Assembly: GCA_013140695.1 (NCBI GenBank)
Contig: JABFSI010000045.1
Coordinates: 1-63,401 of the forward strand
Direction of reading: 5' to 3'
Length of the DNA: 63,401 nt
Source: Sideroxydans sp.
GTDB taxonomy: Bacteria; Pseudomonadota; Gammaproteobacteria; Burkholderiales; Gallionellaceae
Below, piece after piece: positions 26,714 to 34,594 of this stretch. A model generated the notes under the pieces. That model saw only the letters and a program-made list of their open reading frames with translations. It was not told the DNA's origin and searched no databases. The position numbers were made by a program, and so were the translations under genes. Every line of letters starts with the position of its first letter. Positions within the stretch are counted from its first letter, which is position 1.

Positions 26714-27945
26714 TCGCCTTGAGCCGAAGTGGATTGTGGCACTACGGCTTGTTCGGCTTGCCCCTAGCCTTGGTGGCTTTACCCATATATGTCTATGTGC
26801 CGCAGTTCTATGCGAGTCAGCTCGGCCTGTCGCTGGCGATGATTGGCGCTATCCTGCTCTTCGCACGTGTGCTGGATGCCTTCATCGATCCGCTCATCGG
26901 CTTGTGGCTGGATAACCAACAACGAGGCTACGCACACGCCATCCTGCTATCGCTGCCATTGCTGGTGTTAGGGTTCGTGGCCTTGTTCCATCCTCCAGCA
27001 GTTTTCGGTGTGCAGGCGATGGCATGGTTCCTAGCCAGCCTTGTCGTGGTCTATCTGGGCTTCAGCTTGGCGAGTATCGCCTACCAAAGTTGGGGCGCGG
27101 CACTAACCCAATCGCGTGAACAACGCGCTTCACTCACCGCGGTGCGCGAGGTCTGTGCTTTGCTCGGTGTCATCATCGCTGCCGCTTTGCCCACATTCAC
27201 CTCGATCAGCATGCTGTCTGCCTTCTTTGTGTCGTCACTACTGTTCGCTGCCTACTTTTTGTTGCGCCGCGCACCGCGAGTCACCCCCATACGCCAGCAG
27301 GGTGTTGGGTTGGCAGGTTTGCTGCGACCATTGAACAATGAGAACTTTCGTTGGTTGTTCGCGGTATTCATGTTGAACGGTATCGCAGCAGCCATCCCCG
27401 CCACCTTGTTCCTGTTCTTCACCCAAGATCGCTTGCTTCTCGCGCCATATGCCGGCGGATTTTTGATCCTGTATTTTCTGGCCGCCGCGCTGGCCATGCC
27501 GCTGTGGGTGGCAATCGCAAAACGTAAGGGGGAAAAACAAGCTTGGCTTTTGGCGATGTGGCTCGCCATCGCCAGTTTTGCATGGGCCTATTTATTAGTC
27601 GCAGGAGACATCGCTGGATTCGCCGCCATCTGCATCTTGTCTGGCGCAGCACTTGCCGCCGACCTTGCCTTGCCTCCTGCCTTACTCGCCGCAGTGATTG
27701 GGAATGCCAAGCATGTCGGCAAACATGAGGGGGCGTACTTTGGATTATGGAACTGGGCGACGAAATTGAATCTCGCTTTGGCGGCAGGTATCTCATTACC
27801 CCTTTTGCAGTGGCTAGGTTATCAAAATGGAACGACAGATGAGGTCGGGTTGCATGCGCTGGCGGTGGGTTACGCGCTGTTGCCTTGCGTGTTGAAACTA
27901 TGTGCCGCATTGTTGCTGTGGCGTGCACCATTGGATGGAATATAA
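26710..27945 (+). CDS. MFS transporter, sugar/cation symporter (GPH/MelB)-like
   Basis: A 411-residue protein with about 12 hydrophobic segments. LFARVLDAFIDPLIGLWLDN near residue 55 is the MelB-type loop 2-3 motif. The start is GTG 26710, coupled to the gene before it. The substrate is unknown; members of this kind recur in LitR/ChrR-linked lipid clusters, so a lipid-related cargo is possible (inference). Confidence 0.82.
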   Translation: MIALSRSGLWHYGLFGLPLALVALPIYVYVPQFYASQLGLSLAMIGAILLFARVLDAFIDPLIGLWLDNQQRGYAHAILLSLPLLVLGFVALFHPPAVFGVQAMAWFLASLVVVYLGFSLASIAYQSWGAALTQSREQRASLTAVREVCALLGVIIAAALPTFTSISMLSAFFVSSLLFAAYFLLRRAPRVTPIRQQGVGLAGLLRPLNNENFRWLFAVFMLNGIAAAIPATLFLFFTQDRLLLAPYAGGFLILYFLAAALAMPLWVAIAKRKGEKQAWLLAMWLAIASFAWAYLLVAGDIAGFAAICILSGAALAADLALPPALLAAVIGNAKHVGKHEGAYFGLWNWATKLNLALAAGISLPLLQWLGYQNGTTDEVGLHALAVGYALLPCVLKLCAALLLWRAPLDGI

Positions 27946-27963
27946 CCGTGAAGGAGACGCAAA

Positions 27964-28497
27964 ATGAATTGGAGAGATCGTATTGCACTGGTAATGGGGA
28001 TGCTGATGTTATCTGCTTGTAGCACTCCCGATATGGCGCTGTACGCCAAAGAGAAACCTGCGCTAGATATGCAGCAGTATTTCAATGGTACGGTCGATGC
28101 GTGGGGCATGTTCCAGAATCGAAAAGGCGAAGTGGTGAAACGTTTTAATGTTGTCATCCAGTGTAGTTGGCAAGGTGACGTCGGTACACTGGACGAAGAT
28201 TTCGTCTATTCCGATGGCACAAAACAAAAGCGTGTGTGGACATTGAAGAAGCAGCCGAATGGGCAGTACATCGGTACGGCAGACGATGTGCTGGGTGAGG
28301 CGGTGGGTATCGTTTCTGGCAATGCACTGAACTGGAAATATGTGTTGGCGTTGCCGGTGGACGGCAAAGTCTACAACGTCAACTTTGACGACTGGATGAT
28401 CCTGATGGACGATAAAGTGATGTTGAATCGTGCGGTGATGAGCAAGTTCGGATTCAAGCTAGGCGAGGTCACCTTGTCATTCCGCAAACGGCCATGA
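27964..28497 (+). CDS. DUF3833 lipoprotein
   Basis: A 177-residue lipoprotein: signal peptide with lipobox LSAC (cysteine about 19). The mature part has DMQQYFNGTVDAWGMFQNRKGEVVKRF and WKYVLALPVDGKVYNVNFDDWM, which I recognise as DUF3833. Function unknown; regularly found with Cfa and chalcone-isomerase-like genes. A clear AAGGAG ribosome site precedes it, so translation is independent of the MFS gene. Confidence 0.85.
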   Translation: MNWRDRIALVMGMLMLSACSTPDMALYAKEKPALDMQQYFNGTVDAWGMFQNRKGEVVKRFNVVIQCSWQGDVGTLDEDFVYSDGTKQKRVWTLKKQPNGQYIGTADDVLGEAVGIVSGNALNWKYVLALPVDGKVYNVNFDDWMILMDDKVMLNRAVMSKFGFKLGEVTLSFRKRP

Positions 28498-29261
28498 ATC
28501 CAAGAATTCAAGATTGGCGTGAGCGACGCGTTTGGCTCATCGGTGCTTCGAGCGGCATCGGTGCCGCCTTGGCGCGTGAGTTACGTGAGCGTGGGGCAAA
28601 GTTGGCCTTGTCCGCGCGTAACGCCGAGGCGTTGCAGTTGCTTGCGGCTGATGATGTGAGTTCGTTGGTGTTGCCATTCGACATCACCCAAGCGGCAGGA
28701 GCGCTGCTGGCACGCGATGAGATATTGGCGAAGTGGGGTGGGATCGATTTGGTGCTGGTCGTCGCTGGCACGTATCAAAAGATGCGCGCAGAGGATTTCG
28801 ATCTGACCGCGGCCAAGCAACTGGTGGAAACGAATCTGAATGGAACCTTGAATTGTCTTGCTGCCGTGTTGCCGACCTTGCTTGCGCAAGGTAAAGGGGG
28901 TATTGGCATCGTCGCATCGGTAGCGGGGTTGAGCGGCTTGCCGCAAGCCTTGATCTACGGCCCGACCAAGGCTGCGCTGATCAATCTGTGCGAGTCTCTT
29001 TATCTTGACCTGCATGCGCGCGGCATCGCGGTGTATCTCATCAACCCTGGCTTCGTAGCTACGCCGTTGACTGCCAAGAACGATTTCACCATGCCCGCGC
29101 TGATCTCAGCAGAAACGGCAGCTCATGAGATCGTGCGGGGTATCGAACGCGGCGAATTCCACATTCACTTTCCGCGTCGCTTCACCAATTGGTTACGCGT
29201 GTTGCGACTCTTGCCGTACCGACTATATTTTTGGCTGATCCACAAGGTGACTGGACTATGA
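28494..29261 (+). CDS. Short-chain dehydrogenase/reductase
   Basis: A 255-residue SDR enzyme. The cofactor motif GASSGIGAALA is near residue 17 and the catalytic Y-x3-K is in LIYGPTKAALINL near residue 160, with a serine upstream in VASVAGLSG. Cofactor and substrate are not defined. The gene starts inside the DUF3833 stop (ATGA) and ends inside the next start, so it is part of the same translation-coupled operon. Confidence 0.88.
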   Translation: MNPRIQDWRERRVWLIGASSGIGAALARELRERGAKLALSARNAEALQLLAADDVSSLVLPFDITQAAGALLARDEILAKWGGIDLVLVVAGTYQKMRAEDFDLTAAKQLVETNLNGTLNCLAAVLPTLLAQGKGGIGIVASVAGLSGLPQALIYGPTKAALINLCESLYLDLHARGIAVYLINPGFVATPLTAKNDFTMPALISAETAAHEIVRGIERGEFHIHFPRRFTNWLRVLRLLPYRLYFWLIHKVTGL

Positions 29262-29686
29262 CGAATCGAACTGCGCTGGATAGGGTGCTGCACTTCTTTG
29301 AGAATGTGTCCCTGCAAAGTGTGAAGGACATCGCAGAGTTGTACGATGCAGATGCCTATTTCAAAGACCCATTCAATGAGGTGCGAGGACAGGCCAACAT
29401 CATTCACATCTTTGAACACATGTTCAAGCAGGTGGATGCACCACGCTTCATCATCAAGCAATCCATTTTGCAGGATGCAGATGCATTCATCGTGTGGAAT
29501 TTTGAATTCAAGATGCGCGGCACAAAACAGTTGCAAACCATTCACGGCTCTTCCCATGTGCGATTCAACACCGCGGGGAAGGTTGCATACCACCGCGATT
29601 ACTGGGATGCAGCGGAAGAGTTGTATGAAAAGATTCCCGTGTTGGGGAATCTGATGCGCTTCATCAAGCGCAAGGCACGTGGTTGA
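29258..29686 (+). CDS. NTF2-like (SnoaL-type) protein
   Basis: A 142-residue protein from ATG 29258 (MTNRTALDRVLHFFENVS), overlapping the SDR stop by 4 bases. The pattern L-x-E-L-Y-x-x-D-A-x-F-K-D-P-F and the late HGSSHVRFNTAGKVAYHRDYWDAAEELY match the nuclear transport factor 2 fold. Enzyme or binding role is unknown. Commonly seen as a late member of these lipid/light-stress clusters. Confidence 0.8.
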   Translation: MTNRTALDRVLHFFENVSLQSVKDIAELYDADAYFKDPFNEVRGQANIIHIFEHMFKQVDAPRFIIKQSILQDADAFIVWNFEFKMRGTKQLQTIHGSSHVRFNTAGKVAYHRDYWDAAEELYEKIPVLGNLMRFIKRKARG

Positions 29687-29703
29687 TCTAAAAGGAGATG
29701 ACG

Positions 29704-30234
29704 ATGAAAACCCTGTTTATGTTGCTTGCACTAATACTCTCACCTATCACTTATGCAGCAGATTGTTCGCCTTTGCTTGACCGCACCATCACCACTTTGC
29801 AAGGCAACAAGATCAACTTGTGCGAATACGCTGGCAAGCCGATCCTAGTGGTGAACACTGCCAGCAAATGCGGCTATACCCCCCAGTTTGAAAAACTGGA
29901 GGTGATGTACAGCCAATATCGTGAAAAAGGTCTGTTGGTGGTTGGTTTTCCTTCCAACGACTTCCGTCAGGAATTGGCTAGCAACGGGGAGATCGCCAAA
30001 TTCTGCAAACTCACCTACAAAGTGAAATTCCCGATGAGTGAGCCCTCCAGCGTGACTGGCGCTGAGGCTAATCCACTGTTCAAGGCGTTGGCTAAGTCGA
30101 CTGGAGAAGCGCCAAGCTGGAATTTCCATAAGTACCTGATCGCGCCGGACGGCAAGACCGTGCATAGCTTTGCCACCGCTGTGGAGCCAGACGAAGAACA
30201 GGTGATGAAAGTCCTGCTACCGATGTTGCGTTGA
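29704..30234 (+). CDS. Glutathione peroxidase family protein, exported
   Basis: A 176-residue thiol peroxidase with a signal peptide cleaved near TYAA-D, so periplasmic. Active-site cysteine C56 in NTASKCGYTPQF, plus the SWNFHKYLI tryptophan-asparagine motif. It uses cysteine, not selenocysteine. The start at 29704 is chosen because AGGAG is 6 bases upstream; ATG 29698 would be too close to it. Reduction of lipid peroxides fits its place at the end of the membrane-lipid operon (inference). A terminator follows. Confidence 0.9.
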   Translation: MKTLFMLLALILSPITYAADCSPLLDRTITTLQGNKINLCEYAGKPILVVNTASKCGYTPQFEKLEVMYSQYREKGLLVVGFPSNDFRQELASNGEIAKFCKLTYKVKFPMSEPSSVTGAEANPLFKALAKSTGEAPSWNFHKYLIAPDGKTVHSFATAVEPDEEQVMKVLLPMLR

Positions 30235-30426
30235 TAGCGCATTCCACGCGGTGTCGCGAAATCGGATCTGCCTCATAAGTGTAGCGCCGTGTGCGGCAGA
30301 CCTTTTGTGTGGCGCAAGAAACTAGCGCGCGATTGGGAGCAGGTGCGCTACTGCTCGGAGCGTTGACGACGCGAGCGCCTTTAAGTGGAGAAAGAGGGAT
30401 ATGTGCAGGCGGTCTGGCTCATGCAT

Positions 30427-30457
30427 AAAAAAAAGCAGGCCGCAGCCTGCTTTTTTG
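30427..30457. terminator. Bidirectional rho-independent terminator
   Basis: AAAAAAGCAGGC (30429-30440), a four-base loop CGCA, then GCCTGCTTTTTT (30445-30456). It serves both the glutathione peroxidase operon and the convergent cytochrome b561 gene. The rest of the gap (30235-30426) shows no gene or clear signal. Confidence 0.9.
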
Positions 30458-30476
30458 TTGGTGAAGATTGGGTCGA

Positions 30477-30998
30477 TCAGTCTTCGAAGCGTTTGATCAT
30501 GATGCGGCGTAGCAGGTTGTCTTTCACGACGAACTGGTGATACAGCGCAGCCGCGACGTGGAACACGATGAGCAGAACCATGATGCCGATGAACAGTTCG
30601 TGGAATTCCTTGGCGGGTACTTTGTGGAAGTCAGGAATCAGGCTGGGGTCATTCGATTTGAATGCCTCTAGCAAACCCGAAGTGACCACGGTGATGAAGC
30701 CAGAGATCGCCGTCGCCAGTACGACCAGATTCAATCCCAAATGAGTGAGTGAAGCGGCCTTGTTCAGCAAGGGATTCGCATTGGCATCGGCGGGCGCGCC
30801 ATCTTTTTTGCGGAACCAAATGCGTACCAGCGTCAGAATTAGAATCAGGTCGCCGATGAGGAAGTGTGCGGGGTACATCGCGAGTTTGCCTGCCGCGTCT
30901 TTGCTCTCTGCGACTTCATGCCCCAGATAAAAAGCGATGAGGATGAGGATGAAGATGACCCAATGCATGAGGGCGGTGCGTTTGCTGTATTGCTTCAT
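30477..30998 (-). CDS. Cytochrome b561 (CybB-type)
   Basis: A 173-residue membrane dihaem cytochrome with four hydrophobic segments. Candidate haem ligands are H12 (LMHWVI), H27 (YLGHEV), H45 (PAHFLIGD) and a late histidine in FHVAAALYHQF. It moves electrons between quinol and a periplasmic acceptor; CybB of E. coli works as a superoxide:quinone oxidoreductase. GGAG precedes the ATG. It is monocistronic and convergent with the peroxidase gene. Confidence 0.87.
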   Translation of the reverse strand: MKQYSKRTALMHWVIFILILIAFYLGHEVAESKDAAGKLAMYPAHFLIGDLILILTLVRIWFRKKDGAPADANANPLLNKAASLTHLGLNLVVLATAISGFITVVTSGLLEAFKSNDPSLIPDFHKVPAKEFHELFIGIMVLLIVFHVAAALYHQFVVKDNLLRRIMIKRFED

Positions 30999-31061
30999 GG
31001 TTCACTCCTATAGTTAAAAAGCCCGCGCATTTTAGCGGATTGTGGCGTTCAAAATACCTGC

Positions 31062-32360
31062 TCAAGTTAGGGGAATTTCTAGCGTGGCAACCAATCCGCC
31101 CCCTTCGCGTTGCCCCAGTGTCAGTTGTCCTTGATGTGTTTGCGCGGCACGCTCCACGATGGCCAGTCCCAATCCAGAACCGCTGGCATCGCTGCGCGCA
31201 CTTTCCAATCGCACGAAGGGGCGTTTGACCGATTCAAGATGTTCGCTGGAGATGCCTTCTCCGCGATCGCTCACGCTAATAAAAAATTGCATTGCGTCGT
31301 GGTGCAAGCACACGTCGATTTCGCCACCACCGTATTTCAATGCATTTTCAAGCAAGTTAGCCACGGCGCGTTTGAGAATGAGCGGGCGTACATTTTGTGG
31401 TGCAAATGTGGATAAATCTAAATGCAAAGAATGAGCGCGGGTCGTGTAGGGATGCACCGCTTCTTGTACAAGCTCGGCAACATCACAGCGCTGTGCAATT
31501 TCATGCGCGTCCAATCGTGCGTAATCTAGAAACTGTTGGATGATGCCGTCCATCTGTGTGACATCGGCATGCAGGTCGTTGCGCAAATGTTCGTCTTGGC
31601 TCATTTCGGCGGCTAGTCGAATTCGCGTTAAGGGCGTGCGCAGGTCGTGCGAGATGCCAGCCAGTACCAAAGCGCGTTCGCGTTCATTGGCCGCAAGGTC
31701 GGCTGACATTTGATTGAAGGCATGCGAAACGGTGGCCATTTCTTGCGTGCCATTTTCAGGAAGTGGACTGTGCGTTTTACCTTGACCCAATTGTTGTGCG
31801 GCTTGCGATAAACGTTTTAGTGGCAATGCCACTTGGCGCGCGATGAGGTAAGCGCCAATCAAGGCAAACCCCAGCGCCACTGCGCCAAATAAAAGAATCA
31901 TGCGTGACATCGGCTGTTCCACGCGTGTGCGCGGAATGGCGACCCAAAATTCATCTTCACCGATGCGAAAGCTCACCCATAAATCTGCTATGCCGTGACG
32001 CTGCGAGGCAAAGCGCGTGTCCTGCCCTAACTTGGCGCGCACCTGCGCTACCATCAAAGTGAGTTCGCGCGTGTTGGTCTCTAGTGCCGTCATTGCATCG
32101 GTCGGCTCTGCAATTTCTACACGCATACCTTCAGCAGCTCGCAACTCGGCCAGCAATGCGCCACGCCATTGCGGTGCGGCAGACAAAATAGCGGCGCGCG
32201 TTAAGTTGATGGTGGACACGACTAACTGTGCATTTTGTTGTGCGCGAGGCGCTTCGGAGGCGTGGCGAAACATCCATGCCAAGGTGAAGATGGACAGCAA
32301 AATTAGCGCCGTGATAAGTAAGAAAGCGCGCGTGAGTAGAGTCTTGGGGGGCAACGTCAT
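31062..32360 (-). CDS. envZ: Sensor histidine kinase, EnvZ-like
   Basis: A 432-residue membrane kinase: N-terminal transmembrane segment (AFLLITALILLSIFTLAWMF), a periplasmic domain of about 125 residues, a second segment near 155-175, then HAMP. The phosphorylation motif is ISHDLRTPLTRIRLAAEMS near residue 240, with N-box LLENALKYGG and G-boxes DRGEGIS and GSGLGLAIVERA. The HDLRTPLTRIRLA wording is that of the EnvZ group. The start overlaps the regulator stop (ATGA). Confidence 0.9.
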   Translation of the reverse strand: MTLPPKTLLTRAFLLITALILLSIFTLAWMFRHASEAPRAQQNAQLVVSTINLTRAAILSAAPQWRGALLAELRAAEGMRVEIAEPTDAMTALETNTRELTLMVAQVRAKLGQDTRFASQRHGIADLWVSFRIGEDEFWVAIPRTRVEQPMSRMILLFGAVALGFALIGAYLIARQVALPLKRLSQAAQQLGQGKTHSPLPENGTQEMATVSHAFNQMSADLAANERERALVLAGISHDLRTPLTRIRLAAEMSQDEHLRNDLHADVTQMDGIIQQFLDYARLDAHEIAQRCDVAELVQEAVHPYTTRAHSLHLDLSTFAPQNVRPLILKRAVANLLENALKYGGGEIDVCLHHDAMQFFISVSDRGEGISSEHLESVKRPFVRLESARSDASGSGLGLAIVERAAQTHQGQLTLGQREGGGLVATLEIPLT

Positions 32361-33094
32361 GCTTTGCTTCCGTCAGGCACAAAGACATAACCATGTCCAC
32401 GCACGGTTTGAATAAAGCGCGGCGCATCGGTGTCAGGTTCGATCAACTTACGCAGACGTGAAATCTGCACATCAATTGCACGATCCAATGGTTCGTGGTC
32501 GCGCCCGCGTGATAGCTCCATCAGCTTGTCTCGCGAAAGCGGATGGCGCGGGTGTGTCACCAAAGCGTTGAGTAAGGCAAACTCACCCGTGGTGAGTTGC
32601 ACGCTGCTATCGCCACGTTTCAACTCGCGTGTCGCAAGGTTCAATTCGTAATCGCTGAAACTGATACTTTTCTCTTCAAGCGCCGGTGCGCCAGCAGGCT
32701 GCCCATTCTTGCGGCGCAATACCGCGTGGATGCGTGCCACCAGTTCGCGTGGGTTGAAAGGTTTAGGCAAGTAATCGTCAGCGCCCATCTCTAACCCCAC
32801 GATACGATCTATCTCGTCACCCTTTGCAGTGAGCAAGATCACCGGCACATTCTCGCCTGTGCCACGTAAGCGCCGCAGGATGGAGAGCCCGTCTTCTTTG
32901 GGCAACATGAGGTCGAGTATCAGCAGATGGAAACGTCCGATGCGCAGTGCTTTATCCATCGCCTCGCCATCCGTCACCGCTTTGGCTTCAAAACCTTGTT
33001 CTGTCAGATAGCGCAGCAGCAGGTCGCGCAAGCGCACGTCGTCGTCGATGATGAGGATTGAGTGTTTGGTGTCCATGGCGTAATCATAAATCAT
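32357..33094 (-). CDS. ompR: OmpR-family response regulator
   Basis: A 245-residue regulator. The receiver has the acidic pair in LIIDDDVRLRD, phospho-acceptor aspartate in LLILDLMLPKEDG and lysine in LLTAKGDE. The C-terminal winged helix (LTTGEFALLNALVTHPRHPLSRDKLMELSRGRDHEPLDRAIDVQISRLRK) is of the OmpR/PhoB type. Start could be 33094 or the ATG at 33076 (MDTKHSILII); neither has a clear ribosome site. Direct repeats upstream suggest that it controls the divergent gene at 33242. Confidence 0.92.
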   Translation of the reverse strand: MIYDYAMDTKHSILIIDDDVRLRDLLLRYLTEQGFEAKAVTDGEAMDKALRIGRFHLLILDLMLPKEDGLSILRRLRGTGENVPVILLTAKGDEIDRIVGLEMGADDYLPKPFNPRELVARIHAVLRRKNGQPAGAPALEEKSISFSDYELNLATRELKRGDSSVQLTTGEFALLNALVTHPRHPLSRDKLMELSRGRDHEPLDRAIDVQISRLRKLIEPDTDAPRFIQTVRGHGYVFVPDGSKA

Positions 33095-33127
33095 TGCGTT
33101 GAAATGGCCGTGCGCTAAAGTTGGTCT

Positions 33128-33177
33128 GTTACAAACGGTTACAAAACAGGGCTTGCCTTACATACTCGGCTTACAAT
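33128..33177 (+). promoter_or_regulatory. Probable OmpR-family binding repeats and activated promoter
   Basis: Two abutting direct repeats with a 10-base period, GTTACAAACG (33128-33137) and GTTACAAAAC (33138-33147), are followed by a good -10 TACAAT (33172-33177) and a poor -35. The repeats would sit at about -37 to -56, the usual place for an OmpR-type activator. They lie between the divergent ompR gene and the exported repeat protein. Confidence 0.7.
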
Positions 33178-33241
33178 CCGAGCTCACTATCCTCACCACG
33201 CCAATGAGGCGGATTTGGGGAAAGCCCCACAGGAGAATGAA

Positions 33242-33643
33242 ATGAATGCCATCGTTAAATCACTGATCGCCGTTGCCATCACTGCTTCGTTCAGCATGAA
33301 TGCCATGGCGGATGATGACGCAAGAGGTTCGCGTGAACAGAAGCGCGACAGGTTTGAACAGATGCGCCCTGCGGAACGCCAAGATATGCGTCAAGAAATG
33401 CGCCGAGAACGCGATGAGATTGCACCACATGAGCGTCGTGAGATGCGCGAAGAAATGCGTGAACGCTTCGAACGGATGTCGCCACGTGAGCGCCGTGAGA
33501 TGCGTGAAGAAATGCGCCACCGCAGCCAATATGGGCGTGGACGATACTACGCATCAAGCAACGTAGGAGGGGCGCACATCGTATTCGGCGGGGAAGATGG
33601 TCGTTTAGCTATCCAACGCGTTGAATTTTTACTTGGGTTTTAA
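33242..33643 (+). CDS. Exported Arg/Glu/Met-rich repeat protein
   Basis: A 133-residue protein from ATG 33242, with GGAGA upstream. A signal peptide (IVKSLIAVAITASFSMNAMA) is followed by three imperfect repeats of about 18 residues of the form R-F-E-x-M-x-P-x-E-R-R-E-M-R-E-E-M-R, giving a highly charged, probably helical segment, then a short C-terminal domain with HIVFGGEDG. I do not recognise a family; the repeats recall periplasmic helical chaperones only loosely. A strong terminator follows. Probable target of the adjacent two-component system. Confidence 0.7.
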   Translation: MNAIVKSLIAVAITASFSMNAMADDDARGSREQKRDRFEQMRPAERQDMRQEMRRERDEIAPHERREMREEMRERFERMSPRERREMREEMRHRSQYGRGRYYASSNVGGAHIVFGGEDGRLAIQRVEFLLGF

Positions 33644-33668
33644 GCCAGACTAGCGCATCCAAATAGAC

Positions 33669-33703
33669 AACCCGCCCGAGTAAAATAAGCTCGGGCGGGT
33701 TTT
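33669..33703 (+). terminator. Rho-independent terminator
   Basis: A 12-base perfect stem, AACCCGCCCGAG (33669-33680) with CTCGGGCGGGTT (33690-33701), 9-base loop and trailing T-rich bases. It ends the transcript of the exported repeat protein. Confidence 0.92.
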
Positions 33704-33726
33704 AATATTTTACGGTGTGCGTAAGC

Positions 33727-34550
33727 ATGACTGTCGATTTCATCGACATCTATTCAAGTGGAATTGTTATGTCCGCGTCATCATTTGAAAATGAAGACGT
33801 CGAGGTGAATTGCCACTATCAAGTAGAGCGCGAAGAGATTCCGTTTGAGCCGGGGGGTGGCGTTTAGTCTGGTGAAGAAGCTGCGGGCACTGAATGAGCG
33901 CGATCCAGCTAATCGTTGCGTTGAGGTGATTCTGTTGTCGCGTAACAACGCCGATACTGGACTGCGCATCTTCAATTCGATCAATCATCACAATTTTAAT
34001 ATCGGACGCGCCGCTTTCACGCGCGGAGAGCGCGCGCATCCCTATATCTCCGCTTTCGGCGCGCAGTTGTTTCTGTCTGCCGAATCCAGTGATGTACGTA
34101 AAGCGCTGGCAGCGGGATTCGCTACCGTCAGGATTCTGCCTTCCACCGACCCTGTTGCGGGGCTAGTTCCTCGCAATTGCGAATCGCTTTTGGCGGCGAT
34201 GCAGTTTTGTTTTCGGATGAGTCCTAACGCATCCACAAGCAACAAGGGTTAGGTGCATTCGAGATTAATGAAATCAATGCAGCCAAGCAGCCCTTACTCA
34301 GCAGATACGTCACCCATACGCACCGCGCATCACTGCACGCGGCGCACCCGCTCACGAGCGTGTCATCCGCACACTGCGTGCATGGAACATCCGTATCGAC
34401 GAGGCACTATTCCTCGGTGGAATGGATAAGGGCGAGTTCTTGAAGGCATTCGGAGCGGATATTTTCTTTGACGACCAGCAGAAGCATTGTGAGTCAGCCC
34501 GCCAGCATGTGGCCACGGGGCATGTGCCACATGGTGTGGCGAATGAGTGA
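33727..34550 (+). pseudogene. Decayed cytosolic 5'-nucleotidase (PF06189-type)
   Basis: Parts of one protein are found in different frames. ENEDVEVNCHYQVEREEIPFEPG is followed by a frameshift at a run of six G (33852-33857), then VAFSLVKKLRALNERDP through DVRKALAAGFATVRILPS. A second shift near 34150-34180 leads to LRIAFGGDAVLFSDES, where a TAA (34225-34227) replaces a codon before RIHKQQGLGAFEINE. After an apparent deletion and a shift near 34325, the frame resumes with TARGAPAHERVIRTL to the TGA at 34548-34550. The catalytic DGD motif also reads GGD. Several independent lesions make sequencing error an unlikely sole cause. Confidence 0.85.
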
Positions 34551-34594
34551 ATAGCAGCGGTGTAGAATGCGCGCCGTTATATCGCTCGCCTGTC

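Noticed and set aside
29698-30234. Selenocysteine-type glutathione peroxidase
   Set aside because: The active-site codon is TGC for cysteine (NTASKCGYT) and there is no in-frame TGA.
33260-33566. Three overlapping open frames of about 88 codons around the Arg/Glu/Met repeats
   Set aside because: They arise because the repeats lack stops in several frames; only the frame with a signal peptide and ribosome site is credible.
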